A stretch of 64,000 bases of DNA from the NCBI RefSeq assembly GCF_965243865.1, contig NZ_OZ251603.1, positions 620,001 through 684,000 on the forward strand, read 5' to 3'. The translations under genes and the position numbers were made by a program. Under the pieces are notes generated by a model. It did not search any database, was not told the origin of the DNA, and saw nothing but the letters and a program-made list of their open reading frames with translations. Each line of letters starts with the position of its first letter. Positions within the stretch are counted from its first letter, which is position 1. Positions 8,097 to 17,213 of this stretch are shown in pieces. The DNA comes from Hyphomicrobium_A sp965243865. Its GTDB lineage: Bacteria > Pseudomonadota > Alphaproteobacteria > Rhizobiales > Hyphomicrobiaceae.

Positions 8097-9200
8097 ATGA
8101 CCGGAGCGCCGTGGATCGGTCTATACGCGCGCAGCAAACCCTCGCGGCCGGTCCGCTTGCTCAATCCGGACTTCATGAAGCCGGGCGATATCATCCTGGA
8201 GTCCGGAACCAGCCCTTTATCGGCCCTGATTCGCTGGTTCGACGACGGGCCATTCAGCCATGCCGTGATGTGGCTGGAGCCGGCCCTTTTGGCCGAGGCC
8301 GATGTGACCATGGGTGTGCGTGTGTTCGCATTTACGCGGAAGCCGATCACAGATTCTTCTAGGTACATACTTCTGCGCCACGAAGATGAAGCTCTGGCTG
8401 CACGAGCAGCCGTGAACGCACGGAACCTTGCTCAGCGGCGCTACGGGTACTTGGGTGCGGCGCTGTCGAAGATACCCAGCCGTCGCGGTCGCCAAAGCAA
8501 GTCTAAGCGCCTGTTCTGTTCGCAGGTCGTTGCAAGAGCGTATCGGGAAGCGGGTGCGCCGTTATTCGATCTCCATCACCATGTCATCACACCGAATATG
8601 TTGCTACGCGGGAAGGGGCTCAGGAAGTACACGCTCGAATTCATCGATGCCGAACAACTGTTCGATTCCGCAGGCACAGTCACGAGGAAGGTCAAAGACC
8701 GTAATTCGTTGCCGCATCTCGATGCCATCCTGGCGCGGAACTTTACCACCAAAGCCATTCCCTACTTCGTGAGCGTGGGGAAGACCGGCCCGGCCAATCT
8801 GCAAGAAGTTCTCGTCGGCGCGGAGGAGCTTCAGGGACAAGCCCTGCAGGGTCTCAACGATCTCATAGAAAACGAGATGAACGCCGGATCGATGTTTCTC
8901 GACGATAGCGCCGAGTTCAAATTCCTTCGCGACTGGCTTGACGAAATGATAGCGCATGCGTCCGTAAATCCGATGTCAGGCGCCATGGCTGAGATGGTTT
9001 CCGAGCACTTCCGACATGTGGTTTCCGGCTGGAGGGCTAAAGCCACAGACTTCGGGGCGTTGGAAAATCACTACAGAAAGGACAGTGTCCTGAAAGACAT
9101 GTCGGCCGGACGGCTGCTCGCGGAGCAATTTGGAACTCGTCGTCGAGCCTTCGAGGAACTGATCACGAAGGTTGTCAAACTGCTTGATTTGCGCCGGTGA
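8097..9200 (+). CDS. YiiX-like permuted papain-fold (NlpC/P60-type) hydrolase with long C-terminal region
   Basis: 367 residues. The first 190 match the permuted NlpC/P60 (YiiX/YebB) fold: KPGDIILESG near 27-36, FSHAVMW with H55 as the probable catalytic histidine, and KRLFCSQVVARAY with C141 as the nucleophile. In permuted members the His precedes the Cys, as here. Known relatives act as amidases, peptidases or acyl-transferring enzymes. The remaining 170 residues are mainly helical and not recognised. No signal peptide is seen, so it is probably cytoplasmic. It follows hamB by 172 bases on the same strand, so a link with defence is possible but unproven. The ATG at 8097 follows an AGAGGG stretch. 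Confidence 0.65.
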   Translation: MTGAPWIGLYARSKPSRPVRLLNPDFMKPGDIILESGTSPLSALIRWFDDGPFSHAVMWLEPALLAEADVTMGVRVFAFTRKPITDSSRYILLRHEDEALAARAAVNARNLAQRRYGYLGAALSKIPSRRGRQSKSKRLFCSQVVARAYREAGAPLFDLHHHVITPNMLLRGKGLRKYTLEFIDAEQLFDSAGTVTRKVKDRNSLPHLDAILARNFTTKAIPYFVSVGKTGPANLQEVLVGAEELQGQALQGLNDLIENEMNAGSMFLDDSAEFKFLRDWLDEMIAHASVNPMSGAMAEMVSEHFRHVVSGWRAKATDFGALENHYRKDSVLKDMSAGRLLAEQFGTRRRAFEELITKVVKLLDLRR

Positions 9201-9545
9201 GGGTGCGCTCGACCGAAGGTTCCGCGTTCGCGGAGAGATCGATATCTGATGCGACGCGATACCCCTGAAACCGGACCCGGTCGGCGGCGCATTTTGTATC
9301 CCATGCTGTAGTCGTGACGATGACCGCTACTGGGACAAGCCGTCAGGATGGAGAGAAGACGGTCTTAGTCAGTACCTGAACAGTTCAAGCGGCTGAACGC
9401 GCTTGCGCGGACACCACGCACAAACATCGCTCCCATGCAGGCCACTTCGAAGGCCAGCATTGGTCGAACACATCGGCGGTTCGTTGAAGATCATTTGGCT
9501 CGATGAGCCAGCGATCAACGACTAGCCGGTAGTCGAACCGCCAGA
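9201..9545. other. intergenic region, nothing recognised
   Basis: 345 bases between two convergent genes. Short open frames on the minus strand run into the receptor gene and look like shadows. No clear hairpin, repeat or RNA gene was seen. Confidence 0.4.
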
Positions 9546-11810
9546 TTACCAGCGATGGCGGATGCCTGCGAGGAAGGTGCGGCGGTCCCCAAATTCGCAA
9601 TAGTAGCCGGAGCTGCAGCTTGAATAGTATTCCTTATCCGCAAGGTTCCACACGTTGAGCGTCAACTCGGAGCCGGTTAGATATCGGTCGAGCTTACCGA
9701 GGTCATAGCTCACAGCTGCATCCACGAGCGAGTAGCCATCCGCCTTGAGGGTGTTGGTGTCGTCACCATAGCTCGAGCCAACGACGCGCACGCCGGCTCC
9801 GAGTGTGAGCCCATTGAGGACACCGAAGTCGAATCCATAATTAGCCCACACCGAACCGAAGTAGGCGGGAGCCGCTTGGGGCCGCTTGCCGATCGACGAA
9901 GCCGTCGTCGATTTGGTCACTTCCGTGTCGAGCAACGTGAGGGCAGCGATTAGGCCAAGTTCCTTCGTGACGTTGCCGCGCGCCTCGAACTCCAGACCGC
10001 GCGAGCGTATTTCACCGGTTTGAATGCTGAAGTTGGGATTGGGCCCAGGGGTACGCACGTTCTGCTGCGTGATGTCGAACGCAGAGAATGTGAACAGCGC
10101 AGGGATGAATGTCGGCTGATACTTCAGGCCCACCTCATATTGCTCCGCCTCGGTAGGCACGAAGGCTACGCCATTTGCATCCGTGCCAATCACCGGCTCG
10201 AACGACGTCGAATAGCTGGTGTAGGGGGCGAGTCCATTGTCGAAGAGATAGAGCAGCCCCGCGCGGTAGGTGGTGGCCTCGCTGTCCTGCGACTGCACGG
10301 CCGCCGATGTCGGCTCGGTCACCTGCTCCGCCCAGTCATGACGGACACCAACGAGGGCGCGCCAGTTGCCGAGAGCGAGCTGGTCCTGGACATAGATACC
10401 AGTCTGATCAAGACTCTGGTCGCCTGAGACACCCGTCGCAAATGGTCCAGTCACGGGCAGCCCGTACTGAGGGTTTATGATATTGATAGAGTTGGTGAGC
10501 GTCGCCTCGAACAGTGCGCTGCTGTCGGCCTTCTGAGTGTCGACGCCGGTCAACACGCGGTGACGCAGTGCACCGGTCGAAAAATCGAACTGAAGCTGGT
10601 TGTCAGACGTGACATTGCTCGCGTCCTCGACCGAGCGAGCCGCAATCCGGTAGATGTCGCCCGTGGGCGAGATGCCGAGCGCTCCGTATAGCTGTATGCC
10701 TGCGAAATCGAGATCGAACTGGGCATACCGCAGCGCCGAGCGGAACAGGATGGCGCTGCTGAAGCGGTGCTCGAGCTGATAGCCGATGCCGGATTCTTCG
10801 CGATCGAAGTGATCGTAAGATGGATCGCCGGGATTGAACTTGGAATTGAGATAAGGCTGGAACTGCGAGGCGGCGAGCGTTTTGGGATAAATCGAGTTGA
10901 AATAGCCCCCATCGGGATCGGCCTGATAGAAACCCGAGACAGTAATGCGCGTATCGGAATTCGGCTGCCACGCGAGCGCAGGAGCGACGGCAAAGCGCCG
11001 CTCGTCGACGTCTTCGTAGCGCGTACCTGAATCCTTCCCGATGGCGGTGAGGCTGTATTGTAGAGTGCCTTCCTTGTCGAAGGCTCCTTGAGTCGTATAT
11101 GCGGCTTGCATGCGACCGTAGCTTCCCGCTTCGAAGCGGAGCTCGTTATAAGGACCCGCACTCGGAGCGCGACTGACCATGTTGACCAGGCCGCCGGGGC
11201 TCACCTGGCCGTAGAGCATCGCTGACGGTCCCTTCAGCACGTCAATGCGGTCAAGCAGGAACGGGTCTATGGACATGATCCCGAACACCTGCCCTTGCGG
11301 CAGCTTCATGCCGTCGAGAAAACGCACATAGTTGCCCGAGGTTGAAAAGCCGCCGAAGCCGCGCAAGAAGACGTTGTCATAGCGCGAATTCTGCTCGAAC
11401 CCGGCAAGTACGCCGGCGGTGTAGCCGAGTGCGCCACCGACGGTCTGCTGGTTCTGATCGTCGAGCTGTTTGCGCGTGACTGTCGATATGGCCTGCGGCG
11501 TCTCGATGAGCGGAGTGTCGGTCTTCGTGGCCGATAGTGAGTTTGCGGGCTGGTAGGTATTCCGCGTTGGTGCGGCGGCCCCCTTGCGCTCGCTCTGCCC
11601 GGCAGCCTGCTTCGTCGACGGCACGACCTGCTTGGCTTGTCCGGCTGACTTGACCTTTTTGGTCTTAGCCGGTTTTGGCTTCGACGCACCTTCGACGACC
11701 AGCGGATCCAGCTGAGTGGCGGCCGGAGCCGGCGCTTGGGCATGAGCGCTGCCAACCACAGCGATGCAACCAACGGCCACCAGCGGGCCCGAACGCCAAC
11801 TCATACTCAA
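9546..11810 (-). CDS. TonB-dependent siderophore receptor
   Basis: A 754-residue outer membrane receptor of the siderophore type (FhuA/FpvA-like), importing ferric chelates with energy from TonB. It has a signal peptide ending at GSAHAQA (about residue 25), a Pro/Lys/Ala-rich stretch to residue 80, a plug domain with ETPQAISTVTRKQLDDQN and VFLRGFGG, and then a 22-strand barrel ending FLAGIRHRW with the aromatic last residue needed for barrel insertion. The ligand cannot be read from sequence. It is divergent from a TetR regulator and a PepSY protein; a 15-bp palindrome lies 45 bases upstream of its start. Control by that TetR protein and by iron is an inference. Confidence 0.88.
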   Translation of the reverse strand: MSMSWRSGPLVAVGCIAVVGSAHAQAPAPAATQLDPLVVEGASKPKPAKTKKVKSAGQAKQVVPSTKQAAGQSERKGAAAPTRNTYQPANSLSATKTDTPLIETPQAISTVTRKQLDDQNQQTVGGALGYTAGVLAGFEQNSRYDNVFLRGFGGFSTSGNYVRFLDGMKLPQGQVFGIMSIDPFLLDRIDVLKGPSAMLYGQVSPGGLVNMVSRAPSAGPYNELRFEAGSYGRMQAAYTTQGAFDKEGTLQYSLTAIGKDSGTRYEDVDERRFAVAPALAWQPNSDTRITVSGFYQADPDGGYFNSIYPKTLAASQFQPYLNSKFNPGDPSYDHFDREESGIGYQLEHRFSSAILFRSALRYAQFDLDFAGIQLYGALGISPTGDIYRIAARSVEDASNVTSDNQLQFDFSTGALRHRVLTGVDTQKADSSALFEATLTNSINIINPQYGLPVTGPFATGVSGDQSLDQTGIYVQDQLALGNWRALVGVRHDWAEQVTEPTSAAVQSQDSEATTYRAGLLYLFDNGLAPYTSYSTSFEPVIGTDANGVAFVPTEAEQYEVGLKYQPTFIPALFTFSAFDITQQNVRTPGPNPNFSIQTGEIRSRGLEFEARGNVTKELGLIAALTLLDTEVTKSTTASSIGKRPQAAPAYFGSVWANYGFDFGVLNGLTLGAGVRVVGSSYGDDTNTLKADGYSLVDAAVSYDLGKLDRYLTGSELTLNVWNLADKEYYSSCSSGYYCEFGDRRTFLAGIRHRW

Positions 11811-11855
11811 CTCCCGAAACGCAACTAGACTTGATCACGAAAGTCGAATAACCAA

Positions 11856-11870
11856 ACGGGACCGTCCCGT
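11856..11870. promoter_or_regulatory. candidate TetR operator
   Basis: ACGGGAC-C-GTCCCGT is a perfect 7-bp inverted repeat with a one-base centre, located between the divergent receptor and TetR genes. This spacing and the A/C-GGGAC arms are typical of TetR-family operators. AT-rich DNA with GTATAC follows it towards the TetR gene, consistent with promoter overlap. Confidence 0.55.
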
Positions 11871-12001
11871 CCAGTTTATTGTATACATCCTTGGTATGGT
11901 TTTAGGGCGATGAAGCGAATCGGCCACATGGAAAAGTTCCCCTCGCAGCGCAACGCGAGCGCGCACTATGTTGGCGCGGGAGACCGAAAAGGGGGATCGG
12001 T

Positions 12002-12670
12002 TTGGGCAACCGCTTGAAAGAGAGATCTGCAGCAGCCGGCACGTTGGATGCCAAGCGCGGCAAGCTCACCCCGCGGAGCGACAATCTCGTGCGCATTATC
12101 GACGCCGCGGCAGGATTGTTCGCAGCACAGGGATTTGCGGCCACCTCGATGGAGCAGGTCGCTTCGGCCTGCCAGGCCGGGAAGGATACGATCTACCGAC
12201 GCTTTCCTTCCAAGCTCGCATTGTTCGGTGCAGTGCTAGAGCATGCACACATGCGATGGGTTGCGGAACTGAGCCGCTTTGCTGAGCGCTTGCCGAAGGA
12301 TGGGGACGCGCTTGAAAGGCTGAAGCGGGTTGCACGCTGGTTCTTGGAGGTAAATCTCGATCCGGAACTGATCGCCTTCAAGCGCATCTCGATCACGGAG
12401 TCTTTTGTGTTCGCGGGCAAGGTGCAGCCTGGCGCGCAAGACGATCCTTTCATGGAGCTCTTGATGGGCTATGTGGAAGCGGCACAGGAGGCTGGGCAGA
12501 TTGCCGCCGGCGACCGGTGGTTCATAGCCACGCAGCTCGTCCATAGCATCGTCTCCCTACCACTCAACGAGACTTTGGTCGGCAGTACCGCCTATGCAGG
12601 AAAAAGCGCGCGCGACCGACACTTCAAGAAGGCTTGGGACTTGTTCCTGACCGGCGCGGCAGCGCGATAA
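12002..12670 (+). CDS. TetR/AcrR family transcriptional regulator
   Basis: A 222-residue repressor. The N-terminal domain holds a typical TetR helix-turn-helix: IIDAAAGLFAAQGFAATSM followed by VASACQAGKDTIYRRFPSK (roughly residues 33-75); the rest is the helical ligand-binding and dimer domain. The start is taken at TTG 12002, seven bases after GGGGG; no in-frame ATG lies before the HTH. It is divergent from the TonB receptor and 14 bases ahead of the PepSY gene, with which it is probably co-transcribed. The palindrome at 11856-11870 is the natural candidate for its binding site, making it a local regulator of iron uptake. Confidence 0.82.
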   Translation: MGNRLKERSAAAGTLDAKRGKLTPRSDNLVRIIDAAAGLFAAQGFAATSMEQVASACQAGKDTIYRRFPSKLALFGAVLEHAHMRWVAELSRFAERLPKDGDALERLKRVARWFLEVNLDPELIAFKRISITESFVFAGKVQPGAQDDPFMELLMGYVEAAQEAGQIAAGDRWFIATQLVHSIVSLPLNETLVGSTAYAGKSARDRHFKKAWDLFLTGAAAR

Positions 12671-12684
12671 GGCTGGAGAGAGAC

Positions 12685-13836
12685 GTGCACCAAGCAAGCC
12701 TGCGGCGGTGGAACTGGGTTCACAAATGGTCGAGCCTGATCTCTACGCCCTTTCTACTGCTGCTCTGCATGACGGGACTGCCGCTGATCTTTCACCATGA
12801 GATCCATGGGCTGACCATCGATCTGGTGCAGCCCAAGGAGACGGAACCGGCCAAACTCGCTGACCTCGACGTCGTTGTGCGCAATGGCCTTGCTCATGCG
12901 CCGGGGAAGGTGGTGCAGTACGCAAGCTGGGACGACGAGCAACCGGGTGTCGTGCTTCTCACGGTGAACAGCGCGCCAAATTCCGACCCGAGCACGAGCC
13001 ACGTCATTCGCATGGATGCGGGAACAGGCGCGCTTCTTGATCAGCCCGACATTCAAAGCGGCATCATGCAGGTCATTCTGCAGCTGCATGTCGATATGTT
13101 CGCCGGGCTACCTGGCAAGCTTTTCCTCGGCGTGATGGGCCTGTTCTTTTGCGCGGCTGTCATATCCGGGATCGTCGTGTACGGACCGTCGATGCGCAAG
13201 CTTTCGTTCGGCGATCTGAGGTTCGCTCGTGTCAATCTCGTGCGCTGGCTCGATGTCCACAATCTGGCTGGCATCCTTCTCGTCGCCTGGACGATTGTCG
13301 TCGGCTTCACGGGAGCGATAAATACTTGGGCGGATCTGGTGCTGCAGCTGTGGTGCTTCGATCAGCTCTCGGAAATGGTGGGTGAGCATCGCGGCCGTTC
13401 GCGCCCGCAAGCCCTTGCCTCTTTCGACAAAGCAGTGGCCATTGCGATGGAGAAAGAACCCGGTATGCGCCCGTCGGTGGTGGCATTTCCGGGCACGCCG
13501 TTCACGTCGGAAAGCCACTACATGGTTTTCATGAAGGGCAACACGCCGCTGACGGCGCGGCTCGTCAAGCCGGTGCTTGTCGACGCGCAGAATGGTGCGT
13601 TCGCCGATGCGCGCGATATGCCTTGGTACGTCACCTCGCTCTTGCTTTCGCAGCCTCTGCACTTTGGCGATTACGGCGGTATGCCGCTGAAGATCATTTG
13701 GGCAATCCTCGACATTGCGACGATCGCCGTGCTCGTGACGGGTCTCTATCTGTGGATCGCGCGCCGCAAGCGTCGGGTGACTCGAATAATTGGCGCCGAT
13801 GGTCGGCACACCAATCCCTTGCCGGCCGCTGAGTAG
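12685..13836 (+). CDS. PepSY-associated TM helix domain protein
   Basis: A 383-residue inner membrane protein of the PepSY/PiuB group, often found beside TonB receptors and thought to act in reductive iron release or ferric-siderophore handling. The first helix follows the family opening RRWNWVHKWSSLI; further membrane helices lie near residues 140-165, 190-215 and 335-360, with periplasmic PepSY-like segments between them. Conserved histidines (VHKWS, FHHEIHG, LDVHN) may bind haem or metal. The frame is open upstream, but GTG at 12685 is preferred because GGAGAGAG lies 8 bases before it and the family starts here. The next gene begins one base after the stop. Confidence 0.8.
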   Translation: MHQASLRRWNWVHKWSSLISTPFLLLLCMTGLPLIFHHEIHGLTIDLVQPKETEPAKLADLDVVVRNGLAHAPGKVVQYASWDDEQPGVVLLTVNSAPNSDPSTSHVIRMDAGTGALLDQPDIQSGIMQVILQLHVDMFAGLPGKLFLGVMGLFFCAAVISGIVVYGPSMRKLSFGDLRFARVNLVRWLDVHNLAGILLVAWTIVVGFTGAINTWADLVLQLWCFDQLSEMVGEHRGRSRPQALASFDKAVAIAMEKEPGMRPSVVAFPGTPFTSESHYMVFMKGNTPLTARLVKPVLVDAQNGAFADARDMPWYVTSLLLSQPLHFGDYGGMPLKIIWAILDIATIAVLVTGLYLWIARRKRRVTRIIGADGRHTNPLPAAE

Positions 13837-13837
13837 C

Positions 13838-14014
13838 ATGAACTTGAGGACCTACTGGCTTCCCGGATTGCTGGCGCTACTGCAGGCTTCTGGCCTCGTG
13901 CTGGCGCTGGTCGCCGACGGACCTTGGGAATGGCTGGCCTGGGTGCTTGTCGCCGCGCCATGCGTGGTCTTTGCAGCTTCCGTTTCTCGCCAGATGAGGC
14001 AAGCAACCGATTGA
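13838..14014 (+). CDS. small membrane protein of the PepSY operon
   Basis: 58 residues with two hydrophobic segments (WLPGLLALLQASGLVLALV and WEWLAWVLVAAPCVVFAAS) and a short basic tail, giving a two-helix hairpin in the inner membrane. The ATG at 13838 is one base after the stop of the PepSY gene, so the two are coupled. Very small membrane proteins commonly accompany PepSY genes, where they may stabilise the larger protein. No enzyme motif is present. Confidence 0.65.
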   Translation: MNLRTYWLPGLLALLQASGLVLALVADGPWEWLAWVLVAAPCVVFAASVSRQMRQATD

Positions 14015-14338
14015 GCGCCCCGGAAGATAGGGTGGAATTCCGCAGGAGATATCTCCTATAGCTCCGGAAAGAATGAGCCATTTCTCTTGAAGCTCACTTC
14101 GCGCACGAAGCTGGTCGACCGCCCAACGGTAACTTTGGGGGTCTGCTGGCTCCTCGCCGTCCGCGGCCTCGGACGCGAAGTAGGTGAGGCCGTCGAGATC
14201 GCCGAGAAGATCGACATCTGACGGCCGCTCCACCTCCACGAGCAGACGTGGCCGGCGATCATCCAACGGAGGCCGACCACGGATCGAGGACTTCCGGTAC
14301 TGGGACAACTCGACCGCAAACCGAACGTCGCCGCTCAA
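14015..14338 (-). other. possible truncated gene downstream of the resolvase
   Basis: The minus strand is open from a TTG at 14338, which directly follows the resolvase stop, through to 13877. The first 95 or so codons look like a real protein (PRLLVEVERPSDVDLLGD and WAVDQLRARSELQEKW) with third-position GC bias. The last 50 run antisense to the small membrane gene and look random. It may be a 3'-truncated transposon passenger. No family was recognised. Confidence 0.3.
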
Positions 14339-14917
14339 TCAAATAGGCCCCCGGACCCTCCTTTTGAGCGACCGAACCACAGCTCGTCTCAGCGTCGACC
14401 TCGACACTGCAAGCTTTGACGCAATGGTCCGAACCGATCGCCTGCTTCGCGCCAACGACCTGCTAGCCGAAGACACCTGAGCCGACGATAGCTTTCGAGG
14501 CCGCCCAAGAGCAGTGCCCCGAGTCTTGGCAGCCGCCATCCCGGCCCTCGTGCGCTCGCTTATGAGAGCGCGCTCAAACTCGGCCAGTGCCCCCATCACG
14601 TGAAAGAGCAGCCGACCGCCGGCGGTGCCTGTATCGATGGCCTCCGACAGGCTGCGGAAGGCGACGCCACGTTTCTCTAATTCCGATATGAGCGTGATCA
14701 AGTGCGAGAGGCTGCGTCCGAGCCGGTCGAGCTTCCAGACGACGAGAGTGTCGCCGCGCTTCGCAAGACAGAGCACCTTATCCAGCGAGGGTCGGCTTGT
14801 CCGTGCGCCGGAGGCGTAATCAGTGAAGATCCGTTTGCAGCCAGCAAGATCGAGTGCATCGAACTGGAGAGCCGGGTTCTGCTCATCTGTCGAAACGCGC
14901 GCATACCCGATCATCAT
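14339..14917 (-). CDS. serine recombinase / Tn3-type resolvase
   Basis: A 192-residue resolvase/invertase. The catalytic domain starts MMIGYARVSTDEQN, with the nucleophile serine in YARVSTDEQ (residue 9), and continues with TLVVWKLDRLGRSL, the conserved Arg pair. The E-helix region is ALAEFERALISERTRAG, and the C-terminal HTH is near residues 140-185. Such enzymes resolve transposon cointegrates or invert DNA at short res/dif-like sites. No transposase partner is beside it, so it is an orphan of an eroded Tn3-like element or a stand-alone recombinase. The start is ATG at 14917; a second ATG follows directly. The AT-rich 210 bases upstream could hold its res site. Confidence 0.88.
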   Translation of the reverse strand: MMIGYARVSTDEQNPALQFDALDLAGCKRIFTDYASGARTSRPSLDKVLCLAKRGDTLVVWKLDRLGRSLSHLITLISELEKRGVAFRSLSEAIDTGTAGGRLLFHVMGALAEFERALISERTRAGMAAAKTRGTALGRPRKLSSAQVSSASRSLARSRRSVRTIASKLAVSRSTLRRAVVRSLKRRVRGPI

Positions 14918-15126
14918 GCACTATACACTCCCACCTTGTATCCACGCCCAGCCGAGCCAAACGTGATCGTCAGGGCAGTGCATAAGTATCAAAAAGGGTC
15001 CCTTTTGCTTCAGACGTGCTTTGCTTCTTTTTAAAGCTCAGCTGCGTGTGTTTGCAGCATATCCCGTGCTAACCACGTCGCAAGAGACTCTGCACAGAAA
15101 AGCACCCCTTTTGACACGGGATCGAT

Positions 15127-15360
15127 ATGACTTCAGGTCGGTGCACCTATTCCATTGACGAAATCGACCGATGTATCGTGGCCGTAGCCCGGTGCATGGT
15201 GATGAATAATGATACTGAAATCGCATGGGCACTCGATCATCTACTCAAAATTCGCAAGAGGGCCGAAGAAAGGGACGATAAACTCGCGCAAGCACGCAGC
15301 ATATTGGTGAAGCACGGAGTCGCCATTCCATCGCCGATAAAAAAGGCTCGCCGCCGATGA
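15127..15360 (+). CDS. small unknown protein
   Basis: 77 residues, helical and charged, with a Lys/Arg-rich tail (IKKARRR). No family was recognised. The ATG at 15127 is weakly preceded by a purine-rich stretch. Its stop overlaps the start of the following HTH gene (ATGA), which supports it being real and expressed together with that gene. It may be an accessory factor of the mobile element; this is a guess. Confidence 0.5.
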   Translation: MTSGRCTYSIDEIDRCIVAVARCMVMNNDTEIAWALDHLLKIRKRAEERDDKLAQARSILVKHGVAIPSPIKKARRR

Positions 15361-15635
15361 CAATTCGAGACCCTAGCCCGCTTCTTCTGACCACCCGTGA
15401 GGTTTCAAAGATCCTGCGATTATCTGTGCGCACCCTGAACAAGATGCGCCTCGAGCATCGCGGGCCGGATTACTTGCGACTGGGCCCCGCGAAAAACGCT
15501 CGCGTTCGTTACAAGCTGGCCGACGTTGTTCGATGGGCCGACGATCGGATCGTTCCCGTTGCCCCCTTCACTCCACACGAGCCGATGAACTCGGCCAAGT
15601 CGTGGACCATGTTCGACGCTGCTGATAAGCGGTAG
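15357..15635 (+). CDS. AlpA/excisionase-like HTH protein
   Basis: 92 residues carrying a MerR-like winged helix: LLTTREVSKILRLSVRTLNKMRLEHRGPDYLRL near residues 9-42, followed by the wing VRYKLADVVRWAD. This is the pattern of AlpA/Xis proteins that bend DNA at attachment sites or activate integrase genes. It overlaps the preceding small gene by 4 bases. An IS copy is inserted 16 bases after its stop, so a downstream partner may have been separated from it. Confidence 0.7.
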   Translation: MTIRDPSPLLLTTREVSKILRLSVRTLNKMRLEHRGPDYLRLGPAKNARVRYKLADVVRWADDRIVPVAPFTPHEPMNSAKSWTMFDAADKR

Positions 15636-15650
15636 TTCCCGCCATCCTGG

Positions 15651-15666
15651 GAGGCTGTGTGAAAAC
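15651..15666 (+). repeat. left terminal inverted repeat of the IS
   Basis: GAGGCTGTGTGAAAAC; its reverse complement matches the right end at 14 of 16 positions. Confidence 0.65.
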
Positions 15667-15722
15667 GTGCCCCCTCTGACGAACCATTGTACGATTCTCT
15701 CGAGCAAATGCGGGAGGATCGA

Positions 15723-17165
15723 ATGGGTCGGTTCATCGAGGGCGCGGATCGGACGCAGGCGACGCTTCTTCCTGAAACAATTGACGACTACGTCGCCGAG
15801 GAGAACCCTGTTCGCGTGGTCGATGCCTTCGTTGACGCGCTCGACCTAGCGGCGCTCGGCTTCGACGGCGTCATCCCAGAGGAGACGGGCCGCCCCAGCT
15901 ACCATCCGGCAACGATCCTCAAGATCTACATCTACGGGTATCTCAACCAGGTGCAGTCCTCGCGTGGCCTCGAGCGCGAGTGCCGGAGGAACCTGGAGCT
16001 GATCTGGCTCACGGGTCGCCTGGCGCCCGACTTCAAAACCATCGCCGACTTCCGGCGCGACAACGGTCCGGCCATCCGCAAGGTATGCCAGCAGTTCGTC
16101 GCCCTTTGCCGCGGCCTGGATCTCCTGGACGCCAGCATCGTCGCGATCGACGGCAGCAAGTTCAAAGCGGTCAACGCGAAGACGAAGAGCTTCACGCGCG
16201 AGAAGCTCAAGCGGCGCCTTGGAGAGATTGATGCGGTCATCGAAAAGTATCTTGTCGAGCTCGACCGTGCCGATGAGGTGCTGAGCAAGACCGGCATGGC
16301 AGTACCGATGGCTCGGCTTGAGCGTGCGATCAAGAAACTGGCCTACTGCAGACGAGAGGCCAATGCCTTGAAAGCGATAGAGCGGCGCATGGACAGCAGC
16401 GGAGAGACGCAGGTCTCGCTGACCGATCCCGATGCCCGCACCATGGCGACGACGAGCAGAAAGCCCCGTGTGGTCGGCTACAATGTGCAAACTGCCGTCG
16501 AGACGAAGCATCATTTGATCGTCGCGCACGAGGTGACGAACCTCGGCTACGATCGCGACGCATTGGCGATGATGGCACGTGCGGCGCAGGAGGAGATGTC
16601 CAGCGACGATATCGAGGCAGTCGCCGACAAGGGATACTACAAGGGCGAGGAGATCGTCGCGTGCGAGGACGCCGGCATTCCGGTCACCGTGCCCAAGCCG
16701 CACACTTCCAATGCAGCAGCTCATGGCCGCTTCGACCGCGCGGACTTCACCTATATCGCCGGCGATGATGCCTATGTTTGTCCAGCCGGTGCGCGACTGA
16801 CGTACCGTTTCACTAACACCGAGGCCGGGAAGACGTTGCACTCGTACTGGACCGATGCTTGCGGAAAATGCGCCATCAAAGGCCGGTGCACCACCAGCAA
16901 GGAACGTCGCGTGCGTCGCTGGGAGCACGAGGGCATTCTCGAGCGCGTTCAGCAGCGCCTCGACGATGATCCCAAAAAGATGTCGCTACGGTGCCAGACC
17001 GTCGAGCATCCGTTCGGGACTATAAAGGCTTGGATGGGCGCCACCCACTTCAAGATGAAAACGCTGAAGCATGTCGTTACCGAGATGGCACTGCACGTTC
17101 TGGCCTACAATCTGAAGCGGGTGATGGCGATCCTCGGGGTGCCGAAGCTGCTCGGAGCGATGTGA
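15723..17165 (+). CDS. IS1182 family transposase
   Basis: A 480-residue DDE transposase. The N-terminal DUF772 region has GRPSYHPATILKIYIYGYL and FKTIADFRRDNG. The catalytic core shows ASIVAIDGSKF (first Asp), DIEAVADKGYY (second Asp) and VEHPFGTIKAWMG (Glu region). A four-Cys patch (CPAG, CGKCAIKGRC) lies between the second and third acidic motifs, as is usual for IS1182. The frame is open further upstream, but ATG 15723 is chosen because GGGAGGA lies 5 bases before it. No frameshift is seen. Confidence 0.85.
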   Translation: MGRFIEGADRTQATLLPETIDDYVAEENPVRVVDAFVDALDLAALGFDGVIPEETGRPSYHPATILKIYIYGYLNQVQSSRGLERECRRNLELIWLTGRLAPDFKTIADFRRDNGPAIRKVCQQFVALCRGLDLLDASIVAIDGSKFKAVNAKTKSFTREKLKRRLGEIDAVIEKYLVELDRADEVLSKTGMAVPMARLERAIKKLAYCRREANALKAIERRMDSSGETQVSLTDPDARTMATTSRKPRVVGYNVQTAVETKHHLIVAHEVTNLGYDRDALAMMARAAQEEMSSDDIEAVADKGYYKGEEIVACEDAGIPVTVPKPHTSNAAAHGRFDRADFTYIAGDDAYVCPAGARLTYRFTNTEAGKTLHSYWTDACGKCAIKGRCTTSKERRVRRWEHEGILERVQQRLDDDPKKMSLRCQTVEHPFGTIKAWMGATHFKMKTLKHVVTEMALHVLAYNLKRVMAILGVPKLLGAM

Positions 17166-17213
17166 GGTCCCCAGAGGACACTCACCGATGCTCGCCATCC
17201 GCAACGAGCCCGA

